The notes under the pieces: generated by a model
What the model was told of the DNA's origin: nothing
Seen by the model: only the letters and a program-made list of their open reading frames with translations
Databases searched by the model: none
Assembly (NCBI RefSeq): GCF_007197885.1
Contig: NZ_VKKG01000006.1
Coordinates: 287,961-351,960 of the forward strand
Direction of reading: 5' to 3'
From: Tessaracoccus rhinocerotis
GTDB taxonomy: Bacteria > Actinomycetota > Actinomycetes > Propionibacteriales > Propionibacteriaceae
DNA: 64,000 bases
Shown: positions 1-8,370 of the stretch, in pieces
How the letters are laid out: the number at the start of each line of letters is the position of its first letter
Numbering within the stretch: the first letter of the stretch is position 1
Translations under genes and position numbers: made by a program

Positions 1-294
1 GGCCATCACCACCTGCGAGACGCCCATGATTGCGGTCCCCAGCGCTAGCACGGTCCGCGATCCCCATCGGTCCAGCAGGATCCCGACCGGGACCATCATC
101 AGCGCGTAGGTGGCCAGCTGCACCACCACGAACGTCGACACCACACCGGCCGTGGTGCCGAAGTGCTCCGCGGCGTGGATCCCCACGACCCCGAGACTCG
201 TGCGCTGCATGATGGCGACGGCGTAGGCCAGTACACCGATCGAGAACAGACCCCACGCCGCCGGGGTGGCGCGGGCGGGGGAGGGTGCCGTCAC
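1..294 (-). CDS. MFS permease, N-terminal fragment (runs off window)
   Basis: The reverse strand has an open frame of 98 codons from a GTG at 294 to the window edge. It shows a short Ala/Pro-rich cytoplasmic tail, a first hydrophobic segment, an RTSLG stretch, a second hydrophobic segment and then the loop LLDRWGSR, which matches the conserved MFS loop 2-3 motif (GxLaDrxGxr). It starts four bases after the stop of the upstream alcohol dehydrogenase, so the two are probably co-transcribed. The substrate cannot be told from the fragment. Confidence 0.8.
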   Translation of the reverse strand, partial: MTAPSPARATPAAWGLFSIGVLAYAVAIMQRTSLGVVGIHAAEHFGTTAGVVSTFVVVQLATYALMMVPVGILLDRWGSRTVLALGTAIMGVSQVVMA

Positions 295-298
295 CGCA

Positions 299-1351
299 TC
301 AGGCCCCGATCGTGGCGGCGTCGATCACGTAGCGGTAGCGCACCTTCGAGGCGACGACGTCGTCGTAGGCCCGGTCGATCTCCTCGCCGCCGATGACCTC
401 GACCATCGGCCGGATGCCCTTCCCCGCGCAGAAGTCGAGCATCTCCTGGGTCTCGGGGATGCCTCCGATGTTGGAGCCGGCGAGCGCCCGGTTGCGGTGG
501 ATCAGGTTGCCGATGCCGACGCTGGTGGGCGACGACGGCAGCCCCAGGACGACCATCGCGCCGTCGGTGTCCAGCGTCCTGAGCAGGGCGTCGGTGTCGA
601 TGCCGTCGGAGACGGTGCAGATGAGCAGGTCGAAGGAGTTGCGCAGGCGCTTCAGCGTGCCCTCCTCCGACGTCGCGTGGTAGGCGACGGCGCCGAGCGC
701 GAGACCGTCGGCCTCCTTGGAGCGGGTGCGGGACAGGACGTGGGTCTCGGCGCCGAGCGCGGCGGAGATCTGGACCGCCATGTGGCCGAGGCCGCCGAGC
801 CCGACGACGCCGACCCGTCGGCCCGGACCCGCGCCCCAGCGGCGCAGCGGGCTGTAGGTGGTGATGCCGGCGCACAGCAGCGGGGCCGCGTGCTCGAGGG
901 AGATCTCGTCGGGGATGTGGAGGGCGTAGTCCTGCTCGACGGTGAAGCCGGTGGAGTACCCGCCCGCGGTGGGGAGGCCGTCGCGCCCGATGGAGTTGTA
1001 GGTGCCGACGGTGCCGCCCTCGCCGGTGCAGAACTGCTCCTGGCCGTCCTCGCACTCGGGGCAGGTGCCGCAGGAGTCGACGAAGCAGCCGACGCCGACC
1101 CGGTCGCCCACCTGGAACTTCGTCACCTCGGAGCCGACACGCGTGACGGTTCCGGAGATCTCGTGGCCGGGGACCAGCGGGAAGCGGGCGGGTCCCCACT
1201 CCTCACGCGCGGTGTGGATGTCGGAGTGGCAGATCCCGGCGTAGGCGATCTCGAAGTAGATCTCGGTGGGCCCCGGTTCACGGCGGGTGATGGTGGTGCG
1301 GGCGAACGAGCCGGTGGGGGAGTCGATCGCGTAGGCGCTGACCTCGGGCAC
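299..1351 (-). CDS. Zinc-dependent alcohol dehydrogenase (CAD / YahK-type, NADP-dependent aldehyde reductase family)
   Basis: 350 residues, MDR superfamily. Catalytic zinc ligands are visible in GICHSDIH (Cys41) and GHE (His63-Glu64). The structural zinc loop has Cys94, Cys97, Cys100 and Cys108. The Rossmann nucleotide motif GLGGLGHMA follows near residue 175. The layout matches cinnamyl-alcohol-dehydrogenase-like enzymes that reversibly reduce aldehydes to primary alcohols; the physiological substrate is unknown. I chose the GTG at 1351 because AGGAGG lies 6 nt upstream; the open frame continues further upstream without such a signal. The MFS permease fragment follows after 4 nt, which suggests a two-gene operon. 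Confidence 0.9.
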   Translation of the reverse strand: MPEVSAYAIDSPTGSFARTTITRREPGPTEIYFEIAYAGICHSDIHTAREEWGPARFPLVPGHEISGTVTRVGSEVTKFQVGDRVGVGCFVDSCGTCPECEDGQEQFCTGEGGTVGTYNSIGRDGLPTAGGYSTGFTVEQDYALHIPDEISLEHAAPLLCAGITTYSPLRRWGAGPGRRVGVVGLGGLGHMAVQISAALGAETHVLSRTRSKEADGLALGAVAYHATSEEGTLKRLRNSFDLLICTVSDGIDTDALLRTLDTDGAMVVLGLPSSPTSVGIGNLIHRNRALAGSNIGGIPETQEMLDFCAGKGIRPMVEVIGGEEIDRAYDDVVASKVRYRYVIDAATIGA

Positions 1352-1470
1352 TGAACCTCCTGGATTGAGCGACGCTCTCATCCTAGTTCCGCCCGTGCCC
1401 CGTCGGGACGCAAACCCTGCTCGATCGTCGCCGGCACGCAGCGCGGCTGTTCGGTCGGGCCCGCGACGGG

Positions 1471-2316
1471 TCACTCGTCGGAGACGGCCTCGATCCAGCT
1501 GATCGCGTCGTCGGCCTCGGAGGCACCGGGCTTGGGCTCCTCGGCGCCGGCGTCGGGGACGGCGCACTCCGGCCTCACGCCGGGCTCGGGGCCGAACTCC
1601 TTGCCGCCGAAGACCTCCTCCTTCACGAACTCGTAGTAGCCGGCGAACTCGCCGGTGTCGTACGGGTTGTTCAGGGCGCAGCGGCCGACGTAGTAGCCGA
1701 CGACGTCGGCGAAGGTCTCGGACTTGGAGCTGCCGGCGTAGTCACCGAAGCGGCCCTCGCTGCGGAACAGGTCCCCGAACTCCTGCCAGTAGGCGGGGTT
1801 GGAGTGGCGGTCGGAGTTGAGCACGTGCGCGATCTCGTGGATCACGAGGCGGACGAGCCGACCCTCGTCGCCGGCGTCGAGCGCCTTGGCGAACTTGGCG
1901 AAGTCCAGGGTGACGTAGCTGCCCTTGGTGAGGCTCCAGTCGCCCCACGCCCAGCCGGAGATCCGGTTGGCGTTGAGGCCGACGTTGCCCTTCACCTTGG
2001 CCTGCAGGTTGGTGATGTAGTCGGTGCAGCTGACGGCGTCCAGGGTCTCCCACAGGATCTTGATGGAGGCACGGTTGTCCTCGGTCCACTGGGTGCCGGC
2101 GAGCTTGAAGCCGAAGTTGGCGGTGATCTGGGCGGCGATCGCGTCGATGCCGACGTCGTCGCCCGGCCATTCGAAGGTGACCGCGCACGGGGTGGGGATG
2201 CCGCTGACGGGGGCGACGGGGGGAGGGGCGACGGGCAGGGCGATCGCCTGGGCAGCGCCCAGGGTTGCTGCGGTGGCCACCACTGCAGTGGTGACTCGCG
2301 TCAGCAGCTTGCGCAC
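1471..2316 (-). CDS. Secreted metallopeptidase-like protein
   Basis: 281 residues with a classical Sec signal peptide (basic MRKLLTR start, Ala/Val-rich core, likely cleavage near residue 25-30) followed by a Pro-rich spacer. HEIAH at residues 160-164 is the HExxH zinc-peptidase motif. A downstream SETFADVVGYY stretch could supply the third ligand (Glu), as in gluzincin-like enzymes. A short acidic tail follows a pair of Cys-bearing segments. No named family is recognised with certainty. It is monocistronic, divergent from ilvE and separated from it by about 220 bp. Confidence 0.75.
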   Translation of the reverse strand: MRKLLTRVTTAVVATAATLGAAQAIALPVAPPPVAPVSGIPTPCAVTFEWPGDDVGIDAIAAQITANFGFKLAGTQWTEDNRASIKILWETLDAVSCTDYITNLQAKVKGNVGLNANRISGWAWGDWSLTKGSYVTLDFAKFAKALDAGDEGRLVRLVIHEIAHVLNSDRHSNPAYWQEFGDLFRSEGRFGDYAGSSKSETFADVVGYYVGRCALNNPYDTGEFAGYYEFVKEEVFGGKEFGPEPGVRPECAVPDAGAEEPKPGASEADDAISWIEAVSDE

Positions 2317-2526
2317 CGAACCACTTCCCTTCCCGGACCGTCCAAGATTCTCTCAGGTTTCTCAGAAATGCAAACCACTCTCGCATCCCGGACACCCACC
2401 CGCCCCCGGGGCAACCTCGAAACGGATGAACAAGTGGTTCCGGGCCCGGTAACGGGCGCAGAACCACTGGTCGAACATCCCGTGGGGCGAGCGCGGACGG
2501 CCATCGCGGACCAAGTGTCTGCAGAC

Positions 2527-2532
2527 TACTCT
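2527..2532 (+). promoter_or_regulatory. -10 element for leaderless ilvE
   Basis: TACTCT lies exactly 7 nt before the ATG at 2540 and no Shine-Dalgarno sequence is present. Transcription would begin at or next to the start codon, giving a leaderless mRNA. Confidence 0.55.
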
Positions 2533-2539
2533 GAAGCCC

Positions 2540-3616
2540 ATGGGTCAATTCGTTCTCAACCGCAGCCAGAACCCCACCTCGGAGGCTGAGCGCAACGCCG
2601 CGCTCGCAGATCCCGGCTTCGGGCGGTTCTACACGGACCACATGGCCGTGATGAACTACACCGAGGGTCAGGGCTGGCACGATCCCCGCCTCATCGCCAC
2701 CGAGGACTTCTCGCTGCACCCCGCCGCGGCCGTGCTCCACTACGGCCAGGAGATCTTCGAGGGCCTCAAGGCCTACCGCCGCGAGGACGACTCCATCTGG
2801 TTGTTCCGTCCCGAGCGCAACGCCCGCCGCTTCATGGGTTCCGCCGAGCGCCTCGAGATGGCCGTCCTGCCCGAGGAGACGTTCCTCAATGCTGTGACCG
2901 AACTCGTCGAGCTCGAGCAGAACTGGGTCCCCGAGGGCGTGAACGAGCAGAGCCTCTACATCCGGCCGTACATGATCGCCGACGAGCCGTACCTGGGCGT
3001 GCGCGAGGCGCACCGCTACATCTTCGCCGTCATCGCCACCCCGGCCGGCGCCTACTACCCCGAGCCCGTGAAGCTGTGGATCACCCCCAACTTCACCCGC
3101 GCCGCCAAGGGGGGCACCGGCGCTGCCAAATGCGGTGGCAACTACGCCGCCAGCCTTGCCGCCGCGAACGAGGCGGCCAAGCACGGCTGCGGCCAGGTGC
3201 TCTACACCGACGGCGCCGAGCACAAGTGGCTGGAGGAGTGCGGCACGATGAACTTCATGCTGGTCACCGCCGACGGCCAGCTCGTGACCCCCGCGCTGGG
3301 CTCGATCCTCGACGGCGTGACCCGCAACTCCATCCTCGCGCTGGCGACCGACCACGGCCTCAAACCCGTCGAGCGGCCCGTGTCCATCGACGAGATGTGG
3401 GAGGGCCTCGACTCCGGCCACATCACCGAGACGTTCGCCTGTGGCACCGCGGCAGTGATCACCCCCATCGTCGGCTTCAACTCGCCCGATCGTGGCGAGG
3501 AGGCGGTCGGCGACGGCACCCCGGGTGTGAAGACCCGTGAGATCCGCGAGCACCTGCTGGAGATCCAGTACGGCCGCGCCGAGGACAAGCACGGCTGGAT
3601 GCGCCGCGTCGTCTGA
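2540..3616 (+). CDS. ilvE: Branched-chain amino acid aminotransferase
   Basis: 358 residues, PLP fold type IV. It catalyses the last step of Leu/Ile/Val synthesis (2-oxoacid plus glutamate) and the first step of their breakdown. The catalytic lysine is Lys197 in GAAKCGGNYAAS, equivalent to the NYKLGGNYG lysine of other BCATs. The YGQEIFEGLKAYR segment near residue 68 and the phosphate-binding GTAAVI near the C-terminus are typical. Length matches the family. The start is supported by the -10 hexamer 7 nt upstream. There is no visible leader peptide or attenuator. Confidence 0.95.
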   Translation: MGQFVLNRSQNPTSEAERNAALADPGFGRFYTDHMAVMNYTEGQGWHDPRLIATEDFSLHPAAAVLHYGQEIFEGLKAYRREDDSIWLFRPERNARRFMGSAERLEMAVLPEETFLNAVTELVELEQNWVPEGVNEQSLYIRPYMIADEPYLGVREAHRYIFAVIATPAGAYYPEPVKLWITPNFTRAAKGGTGAAKCGGNYAASLAAANEAAKHGCGQVLYTDGAEHKWLEECGTMNFMLVTADGQLVTPALGSILDGVTRNSILALATDHGLKPVERPVSIDEMWEGLDSGHITETFACGTAAVITPIVGFNSPDRGEEAVGDGTPGVKTREIREHLLEIQYGRAEDKHGWMRRVV

Positions 3617-3650
3617 CCGGCCGTCCGACTGGCAGCGGGGGTGGTCTCGG

Positions 3651-3754
3651 TCTCGACACGCCGACTCGTTCCTCGTCGGCTACTCGACCGGCGGTGGAGG
3701 GGCCCGCTGATCGAGTAGTCGCCGCGAGGAACGAGCGGTGACGTGTCGAGATCA
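3651..3754. repeat. Dispersed palindromic element (TCTCGACACG family)
   Basis: Two imperfect inverted halves: TCTCGACACG...TCGTTCCTCG...GGCTACTCGACC and its complement ATCGAGTAGTC...CGAGGAACGAGCG...CGTGTCGAGA. The whole can fold into a long cruciform or hairpin. It sits between convergent ilvE and a lipoprotein gene, where it may act as a bidirectional terminator. The same core recurs at 37799-37930, with a minimal form at 36517-36542. Confidence 0.75.
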
Positions 3755-3765
3755 CACCGAGCCAG

Positions 3766-4278
3766 TCAGCCCTGCGCCAGGACGTCCTTCATCGACTCGG
3801 GGCCCCAGGTGATGAGCTGTGCGTTGGGGTAGGCGGTGAACAGCACTGCGTTGCCGTGTCCGACGAACACCTTGCCGCCGGGGATCTCGGCGAAGACCTC
3901 GTAGCCGGCCTCGGCGGCGCTGGCGTTGACCATCTCGACGACGGCGGTCTCGTCGGCGTCGGCGATCATGATCGAGGTGGGCAGCGCCTGGGTGACGAGT
4001 GCGTCCTCAGGAATCCGCAGTCCGGTCGGGATCTGCATCTCCATCATGTTCGCCGTGATGGTCTCGGTGGAGACCTCGCCCTCGAAGGTCTGGGGTTCGC
4101 CCTCCTCGCCCTCGACGGGCGGCGGGTTGGTGTCGCCCGGGTCCGCGGGGGCGCCGGTCTCAACCTGCTGGGTGCCGTCCGGGGTCGGCGTCTCCGGATC
4201 GTCGCCGGAGCAGGCGGTGAACAGGGACACGGCCGCGAGGCCTGCCAGCCAGGCGGCGAGGGACTTCTTGGTGCGCAT
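3766..4278 (-). CDS. Lipoprotein, function unknown
   Basis: 170 residues. The signal peptide ends in the lipobox LFTAC with Cys23 as lipidation site. An acidic, Pro/Thr-rich disordered linker of about 45 residues follows, then a small folded domain of about 95 residues (from EGEVSTETITANMMEMQIPTG to the end). I do not recognise the domain. The ATG at 4278 is chosen because it gives a standard basic n-region (MRTKKS); longer frames lack one. It is divergent from the kinase gene at 4331, with only 52 bp between starts. Confidence 0.75.
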   Translation of the reverse strand: MRTKKSLAAWLAGLAAVSLFTACSGDDPETPTPDGTQQVETGAPADPGDTNPPPVEGEEGEPQTFEGEVSTETITANMMEMQIPTGLRIPEDALVTQALPTSIMIADADETAVVEMVNASAAEAGYEVFAEIPGGKVFVGHGNAVLFTAYPNAQLITWGPESMKDVLAQG

Positions 4279-4330
4279 GGCGGCAATTCTATGCGCCGCT
4301 GCAACCCTTGCCGACGCTAGTCTCGGGCGC

Positions 4331-4972
4331 ATGCAGGAGGAAGCCGAGGTCACCGTCGCCGAGTTGGTGCGCCGCGCCGAGGCCCTCGCCGCGTCCTCGA
4401 CGCGCGCGATCCTCGGCATCGTGGGGCCTCCGGGCGCGGGCAAGACCACCCTCGGCAGCGCCGTCGCGGAGGCGCTCGGGGAGCGCGCCGCACTGGTGCC
4501 GATGGACGGCTTCCACCTCGACAACCCCGTCCTCGAAGCACTGGGACGGCGCAACCACAAGGGTGCGCCGGACACGTTCGACGTCGCGGGCTACGTCGCG
4601 CTGCTCCGGCGGCTGCGCGCCCAGGACGAGGTCCTCTACGCCCCGCGGTTCGACAGGTCGCTGGAATTGGCCATCGGCAGCGCGCTACCCGTCGCGCCCG
4701 ACGCGCCGCTGGTGGTCACCGAGGGCATCTACCTACTGCACGACGGCGACGGCTGGGACGCGGTCCGCCCGCTCCTGGACGAGGTGTGGTTCATCGACGT
4801 CGCACCGGACGAGCTCCACCGGCGACTCGTGGCACGGCGGATGGCCGACGGCGAGTCCGCGCAGCAGGCGACGGCCTGGGTGGAGGGCGTCGACGCGGTC
4901 AACGGGGCGCTCGTGGAGCGGGGCCGCAGCAGGGCGGACCTCGTAGTGCGGATCTCGCCCGCCGGGCACTAG
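4331..4972 (+). CDS. Nucleoside/sugar kinase-like P-loop protein (PRK/uridine kinase superfamily, YggC-like)
   Basis: 213 residues. Walker A GPPGAGKTT lies near residue 40. The substrate loop DGFHLDNPVL, the APRFDRSLE segment and TEGIYLL (Walker-B-like strand) match the CoaA/Udk/PRK fold of proteins annotated as nucleoside/nucleotide kinase family. These phosphorylate a hydroxyl of a small metabolite, and some relatives act on sugars. TAGTCT lies 7 nt before the ATG, giving a leaderless promoter. It lies 35 bp upstream of the AGE-family isomerase gene, so an inferred role is phosphorylating the isomerised sugar. Confidence 0.75.
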   Translation: MQEEAEVTVAELVRRAEALAASSTRAILGIVGPPGAGKTTLGSAVAEALGERAALVPMDGFHLDNPVLEALGRRNHKGAPDTFDVAGYVALLRRLRAQDEVLYAPRFDRSLELAIGSALPVAPDAPLVVTEGIYLLHDGDGWDAVRPLLDEVWFIDVAPDELHRRLVARRMADGESAQQATAWVEGVDAVNGALVERGRSRADLVVRISPAGH

Positions 4973-5007
4973 GCTCGGGCGCGGCACGAACTAGCACAGG
5001 AGGAGCC

Positions 5008-6273
5008 ATGACCCCTGGGGACTACGCCCACCGCAAAGCCGTCCGCGCCGACCTGCTGCGGTTCGCCGCCGGGTCCCGGCACGAGCACGGTTTCGGGTAC
5101 CTCGACGACGCCGGCGCCGTGGTTCCGGACCGTCCCGTCGAGTTGTACGTCACCTGCCGCATGACCCATGTCTTCGCGCTGGGCCTGCTCGCGGGCGAGG
5201 AACCGGCCGACGGCGGCCCCGACGCCGCGACCCTCCGGGACCTCGTCGACCACGGCGTCGCCGCACTGCTCGACGGGCCGCTGCGCGACACCACCGACGG
5301 CGGCTGGTTCGCCGCGGTGAACCCCGACGGCAGCGTGTCCGGCGCCAAGCAGGCGTACGCGCACGCGTTCGTCGTGCTGGCCGGCAGCAGCGCCGTCGCT
5401 GCCGGGGCGCAGCGCGGACAGGAGCTCCTCACCGCGGCCCTGCGCGTCCAGACGACGCGGTTCTGGGACGAGGCCGAGGGCCTGGCGGTGGAGGAGTGGA
5501 ACGCGGACTTCTCCGAGCTCGACGACTACCGCGGCGTCAACTCCAACATGCACACCGTAGAGTGCTACCTCGCAGCCGGTGACGTCACCGGCGACCGGGT
5601 CTGGCACGAGCGAGCCGGGCGGATCGCCGAGCGCGTGGCCGGGTGGGCCCGCGGCAACCAGTGGCGCATCCCCGAACACTTCAGCACCGCCTGGGAGCCG
5701 ATGCTCGAGCACAACCGGGACCAGCCCACGCATCCGTTCCAGCCCTACGGCGCCACCGTCGGGCACGGGCTGGAGTGGGCCCGGCTGCTGGTGGCCGTCG
5801 ACCAGAGCCTCGGCGAGGACTCGCCGGCCGGGCTCATCGAGGCCGCCGTCGCGCTGGCCGACCGCGCCTTCGCCGACGGCTGGGCCGTCGACGGCGCCGA
5901 CGGGTTCGTCTACACCACCGACTGGGACGGCAACCCGGTGGTTCGTGCCCGGATGCACTGGGTGCTGGCCGAGGCCATCGCCACCTCCACGGTGCTCGCC
6001 CGCGTCGCCGGGGAAGAACCGCACCGCACCGACCTGCAGCGCTGGTGGGCCTACGCCGACGAGTACCTCATCGACCACGAACTCGGCTCCTGGCACCACG
6101 AGCTGGACGAGACCAACGCGCCGGCGGCCACCACCTGGCCCGGCAAGCCCGACGCCTACCACGCCTACCAGGCGGCCATCATCGCGGATCTCCCGACGAC
6201 GCCCTCGTTCGCGGCAGCCCTGGCGTCCTCCCGCGGGGCGTCGCTGGACGACCGTCCGGAAGCGCACCGCTGA
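5008..6273 (+). CDS. AGE-family epimerase/isomerase (mannose or sulfoquinovose isomerase-like)
   Basis: 421 residues. The (alpha/alpha)6-barrel N-acylglucosamine 2-epimerase family is indicated by HEHGFGYLDD and the CRMTHVFALG helix near the N-terminus, YAHAFVVLAGSSA, NMHTVECYLAA, HPFQPYGATVGHGLEWARLL and the final HELD segment. The spaced histidines are the acid/base residues of the family. Length fits bacterial mannose/YihS isomerases, which convert mannose to fructose. SD AGGAGG precedes the ATG. The kinase upstream and the NUDIX gene 1 bp downstream suggest one transcription unit. The substrate is not determinable. Confidence 0.8.
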   Translation: MTPGDYAHRKAVRADLLRFAAGSRHEHGFGYLDDAGAVVPDRPVELYVTCRMTHVFALGLLAGEEPADGGPDAATLRDLVDHGVAALLDGPLRDTTDGGWFAAVNPDGSVSGAKQAYAHAFVVLAGSSAVAAGAQRGQELLTAALRVQTTRFWDEAEGLAVEEWNADFSELDDYRGVNSNMHTVECYLAAGDVTGDRVWHERAGRIAERVAGWARGNQWRIPEHFSTAWEPMLEHNRDQPTHPFQPYGATVGHGLEWARLLVAVDQSLGEDSPAGLIEAAVALADRAFADGWAVDGADGFVYTTDWDGNPVVRARMHWVLAEAIATSTVLARVAGEEPHRTDLQRWWAYADEYLIDHELGSWHHELDETNAPAATTWPGKPDAYHAYQAAIIADLPTTPSFAAALASSRGASLDDRPEAHR

Positions 6274-6274
6274 G

Positions 6275-6760
6275 ATGCCGATGCGGGCCATCATCGGCAC
6301 CCTCGGCTACGTCCGCCGCGGCGACGAGGTGCTGCTCGTGCACCGTCAGCGCGCGGGCGACGACCACCAGGGCAAGTACAACGGCCTCGGCGGGAAGCTT
6401 GAGCCGGGCGAGGACGCCGTCGCGTGCCTGCGTCGCGAGCTCCTCGAGGAGGCCGGCATCGTCGCCACGTCGCTGGCGCTGCGGGGCACCATCGCGTGGC
6501 CGGGTTTCGGCTCGGACGGGTCCGACTGGTTCGGGCTCGTTTTCGTCGTCGACGGGTTCGAGGGGGAACCGCCCGAGCGCAACGAGGACGGTCCGCTGTC
6601 CTGGGTGCCGGTCGACCGGATCCACGAACTGCCGATGTGGGAGGGCGACAGGCACTTCCTGCCCCTGGTCCTCGACGACGACCCGCGCCAGTTCCACGCC
6701 GTCCTGCCCTACCGGGACGGAGTCCTCCAGACCGAGGGGATCGGGATCTGCCGGCTGTGA
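6275..6760 (+). CDS. NUDIX hydrolase (MTH1/8-oxo-dGTPase-like)
   Basis: 161 residues. A complete NUDIX box, GGKLEPGED...RRELLEEAGI, fits Gx5Ex7REUxEExGU around residues 40-62. KYNGLGGK and SDWFGLVFVVDGF resemble the MTH1/ORF1-like sanitising pyrophosphatases that remove oxidised dNTPs. The start is ATG 6275, 1 nt after the AGE stop; an internal ATG at 6281 is possible. The C-terminus overlaps the HAD gene by GTGA. Confidence 0.85.
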   Translation: MPMRAIIGTLGYVRRGDEVLLVHRQRAGDDHQGKYNGLGGKLEPGEDAVACLRRELLEEAGIVATSLALRGTIAWPGFGSDGSDWFGLVFVVDGFEGEPPERNEDGPLSWVPVDRIHELPMWEGDRHFLPLVLDDDPRQFHAVLPYRDGVLQTEGIGICRL

Positions 6761-7581
6761 CGAACCTCCCCAGACTCATCGCAACCGACCTCGACGGCAC
6801 CCTCCTGCAGCCCGACACCTCCGTCTCGCCCCGCACCCGCGCGGCACTCGACGCGGCGCGGCGCGCGGGGATCATCGTCGTCCCCGTCACGGCCAGGCAG
6901 CCGATCGGCCTTCGGGCGATCGCGCAGGAGGCCGGCTTCCAGGAGTGGGCGCTGTGCGGCAACGCGGCGTTCTGCCTCCACCTCACCACCGGCGAGCTGC
7001 TGTTCCAGCGCACCCTGCCGGTCGACGTGCAGCGCGATCTCGTCGCGACCCTGTCCGCGCGCATCCCGGACCTGCGCCACGTCAGCATCCGCGACGCCGG
7101 CGAACTGTTCGTCGCGCAGGAGGGCTACGCCGCGCTCGCGTCCTTCACCGACCACCGCCGCGACCCCTCCACCATGGGTGGCGTCTCGCTCGACGACGTC
7201 CTCGCCGCCCCGAGCCTGAAGCTCGTCATCCGCCACGCCACCCTGTCCGCCGGGGAGGTCCTCGAGGTGCTCGACGAACTCGACGGCGGCGCCTTCGAGG
7301 CGACCACCTCCGGAGCCCCGTTCGTGGAGGTGATGGCTGCGGGCGTCAACAAGGCCTGGGGGCTGGCGCGGCTGTGCGAGCACCTCGGCGTCACAGCCGA
7401 CGAGGTGCTCGCCTTCGGCGACGCGCGCAACGACGTCGAGATGCTGCGTTGGGCGGGCCGGGGCCTCGCGATGGCCGACGCTGACGTCGTCGTGAAGGAG
7501 GCGGCCGACGGTGTCGCGCCCGCCAACAGCGACGACGGTGTGGCGCAGGTCATCGAGGACCTGCTGGCCGCTGCGCGCTGA
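6757..7581 (+). CDS. HAD-superfamily Cof-type phosphatase
   Basis: 274 residues. DLDGTLL near residue 10 carries the nucleophile Asp and the acid/base Asp. A motif II Thr follows in PVTARQ, and the large C2 cap lies around residues 85-190. The K in AGVNKAWGL and the motif IV GDARNDVEML close the active site. Cof/YbiV-type members dephosphorylate sugar phosphates and similar small molecules. The GTG start overlaps the NUDIX stop (GTGA), indicating translational coupling in the kinase-isomerase-NUDIX-HAD run. Confidence 0.9.
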   Translation: MTNLPRLIATDLDGTLLQPDTSVSPRTRAALDAARRAGIIVVPVTARQPIGLRAIAQEAGFQEWALCGNAAFCLHLTTGELLFQRTLPVDVQRDLVATLSARIPDLRHVSIRDAGELFVAQEGYAALASFTDHRRDPSTMGGVSLDDVLAAPSLKLVIRHATLSAGEVLEVLDELDGGAFEATTSGAPFVEVMAAGVNKAWGLARLCEHLGVTADEVLAFGDARNDVEMLRWAGRGLAMADADVVVKEAADGVAPANSDDGVAQVIEDLLAAAR

Positions 7582-7610
7582 ACTCGGGGACGGTTCAGGG
7601 TCTCCAACCA

Positions 7611-7635
7611 TTGTCCTTGACCCTTTCGAGGACAA
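7611..7635. promoter_or_regulatory. Inverted repeat upstream of the helical-protein gene
   Basis: TTGTCCT and AGGACAA are a perfect 7-bp inverted repeat separated by 11 nt, 53 bp before the ATG at 7688. It may be an operator or a weak terminator of the upstream unit. A smaller hairpin (CGCGGT-gca-ACCGCG) follows at about 7650-7664. Confidence 0.35.
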
Positions 7636-7687
7636 CACTGGAGGTGGCCGCGGTGCAACCGCGTGACCGGAAAAGGAGTCGCAGACC

Positions 7688-8233
7688 ATGAACGAGAACA
7701 ACAAGCCCGGTGGTTGGTACGACACGAACGCCACCAAGTCCGACGGCGAGCAGCACAGCCAGTCGGACAAGACCAAGGAGCAGCTCGACGCGCTCGGCGA
7801 GGACGCCAGGCAGCATGCCGAGAAGTTCGGCGAGGCTGCCGTGAAGTTCGCGCAGGAGGCGGGCTACGCCGCCGCCGGGTTCGCAGGACTGGTCGGGGAC
7901 AAGGCCAAGGCCTTCTACGAGGAGCAGAAGAAGCAGTACGCCGAGACCCACCCGGACCAGGACAAGGACCCGGGCGCCAAGGAGTTCCTCGAGCAGCTCT
8001 CGGAGAAGCTGAACAAGTTCGTCGATGACCTCGCCAAGGGCTTCAAGGACATGGCCGAGCGTGGCCGTGAGACCAAGCAGCCCGAGGGCGCCGGCGAGCA
8101 GACGGCCGCGCAGGAGGACGTCGCAGACTTCGGCAGCGTCGACCCGGTCAATGATCCCGCCGACCTGCACGAGGATCCCTTCACGGACCAGACGTCGCAC
8201 GACGCCGTCGACGACGAGCGCAGGGACATCTGA
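7688..8233 (+). CDS. Hydrophilic, charged helical protein (stress/LEA-like), unknown
   Basis: 181 residues, with no signal peptide or membrane segment. It is rich in Glu/Lys/Asp/Gln/Ala, with predicted amphipathic helices over residues 25-125 and an acidic disordered tail ending DDERRDI. A short Ala/Gly-rich stretch (AGYAAAGFAGLVGDKAKAF) is the only apolar part. The composition recalls LEA-like desiccation or envelope-stress proteins, but no family is recognised. Strong SD AAAAGGAG lies 9 nt before the ATG. It is convergent with the DUF5107 gene. Confidence 0.75.
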   Translation: MNENNKPGGWYDTNATKSDGEQHSQSDKTKEQLDALGEDARQHAEKFGEAAVKFAQEAGYAAAGFAGLVGDKAKAFYEEQKKQYAETHPDQDKDPGAKEFLEQLSEKLNKFVDDLAKGFKDMAERGRETKQPEGAGEQTAAQEDVADFGSVDPVNDPADLHEDPFTDQTSHDAVDDERRDI

Positions 8234-8254
8234 GGCCACCCACACCCAACCCAC

Positions 8255-8332
8255 CGACCCGACCCGCCGCACGGAATCGTCGCAGGGGGAGCCCGCTCCC
8301 TCTGGTCCCGATCCGCTCGGCGGGTCGGGTCG
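8255..8332. terminator. Bidirectional hairpin between convergent genes
   Basis: CGACCCGACCCGCCG at 8255-8269 pairs perfectly with CGGCGGGTCGGGTCG at 8318-8332 (15 bp). Inside the loop GGGAGC-cc-GCTCCC forms a second stem. There is no U-tract, as is common in high-GC actinobacteria. Confidence 0.6.
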
Positions 8333-8370
8333 TCCCGTGCCGGCGCCCGACCCCAGCCGGCCGGGCGGCG

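Noticed and set aside
266..1354. Long plus-strand frame opposite the alcohol dehydrogenase
   Set aside because: Low-complexity Ala/Gly/Asp/Arg translation without motifs; a GC-rich shadow of the real minus-strand gene with clear zinc and Rossmann motifs.
4786..5007. Upstream extension of the AGE epimerase frame
   Set aside because: It overlaps the kinase gene in another frame; SD AGGAGG points to ATG 5008.
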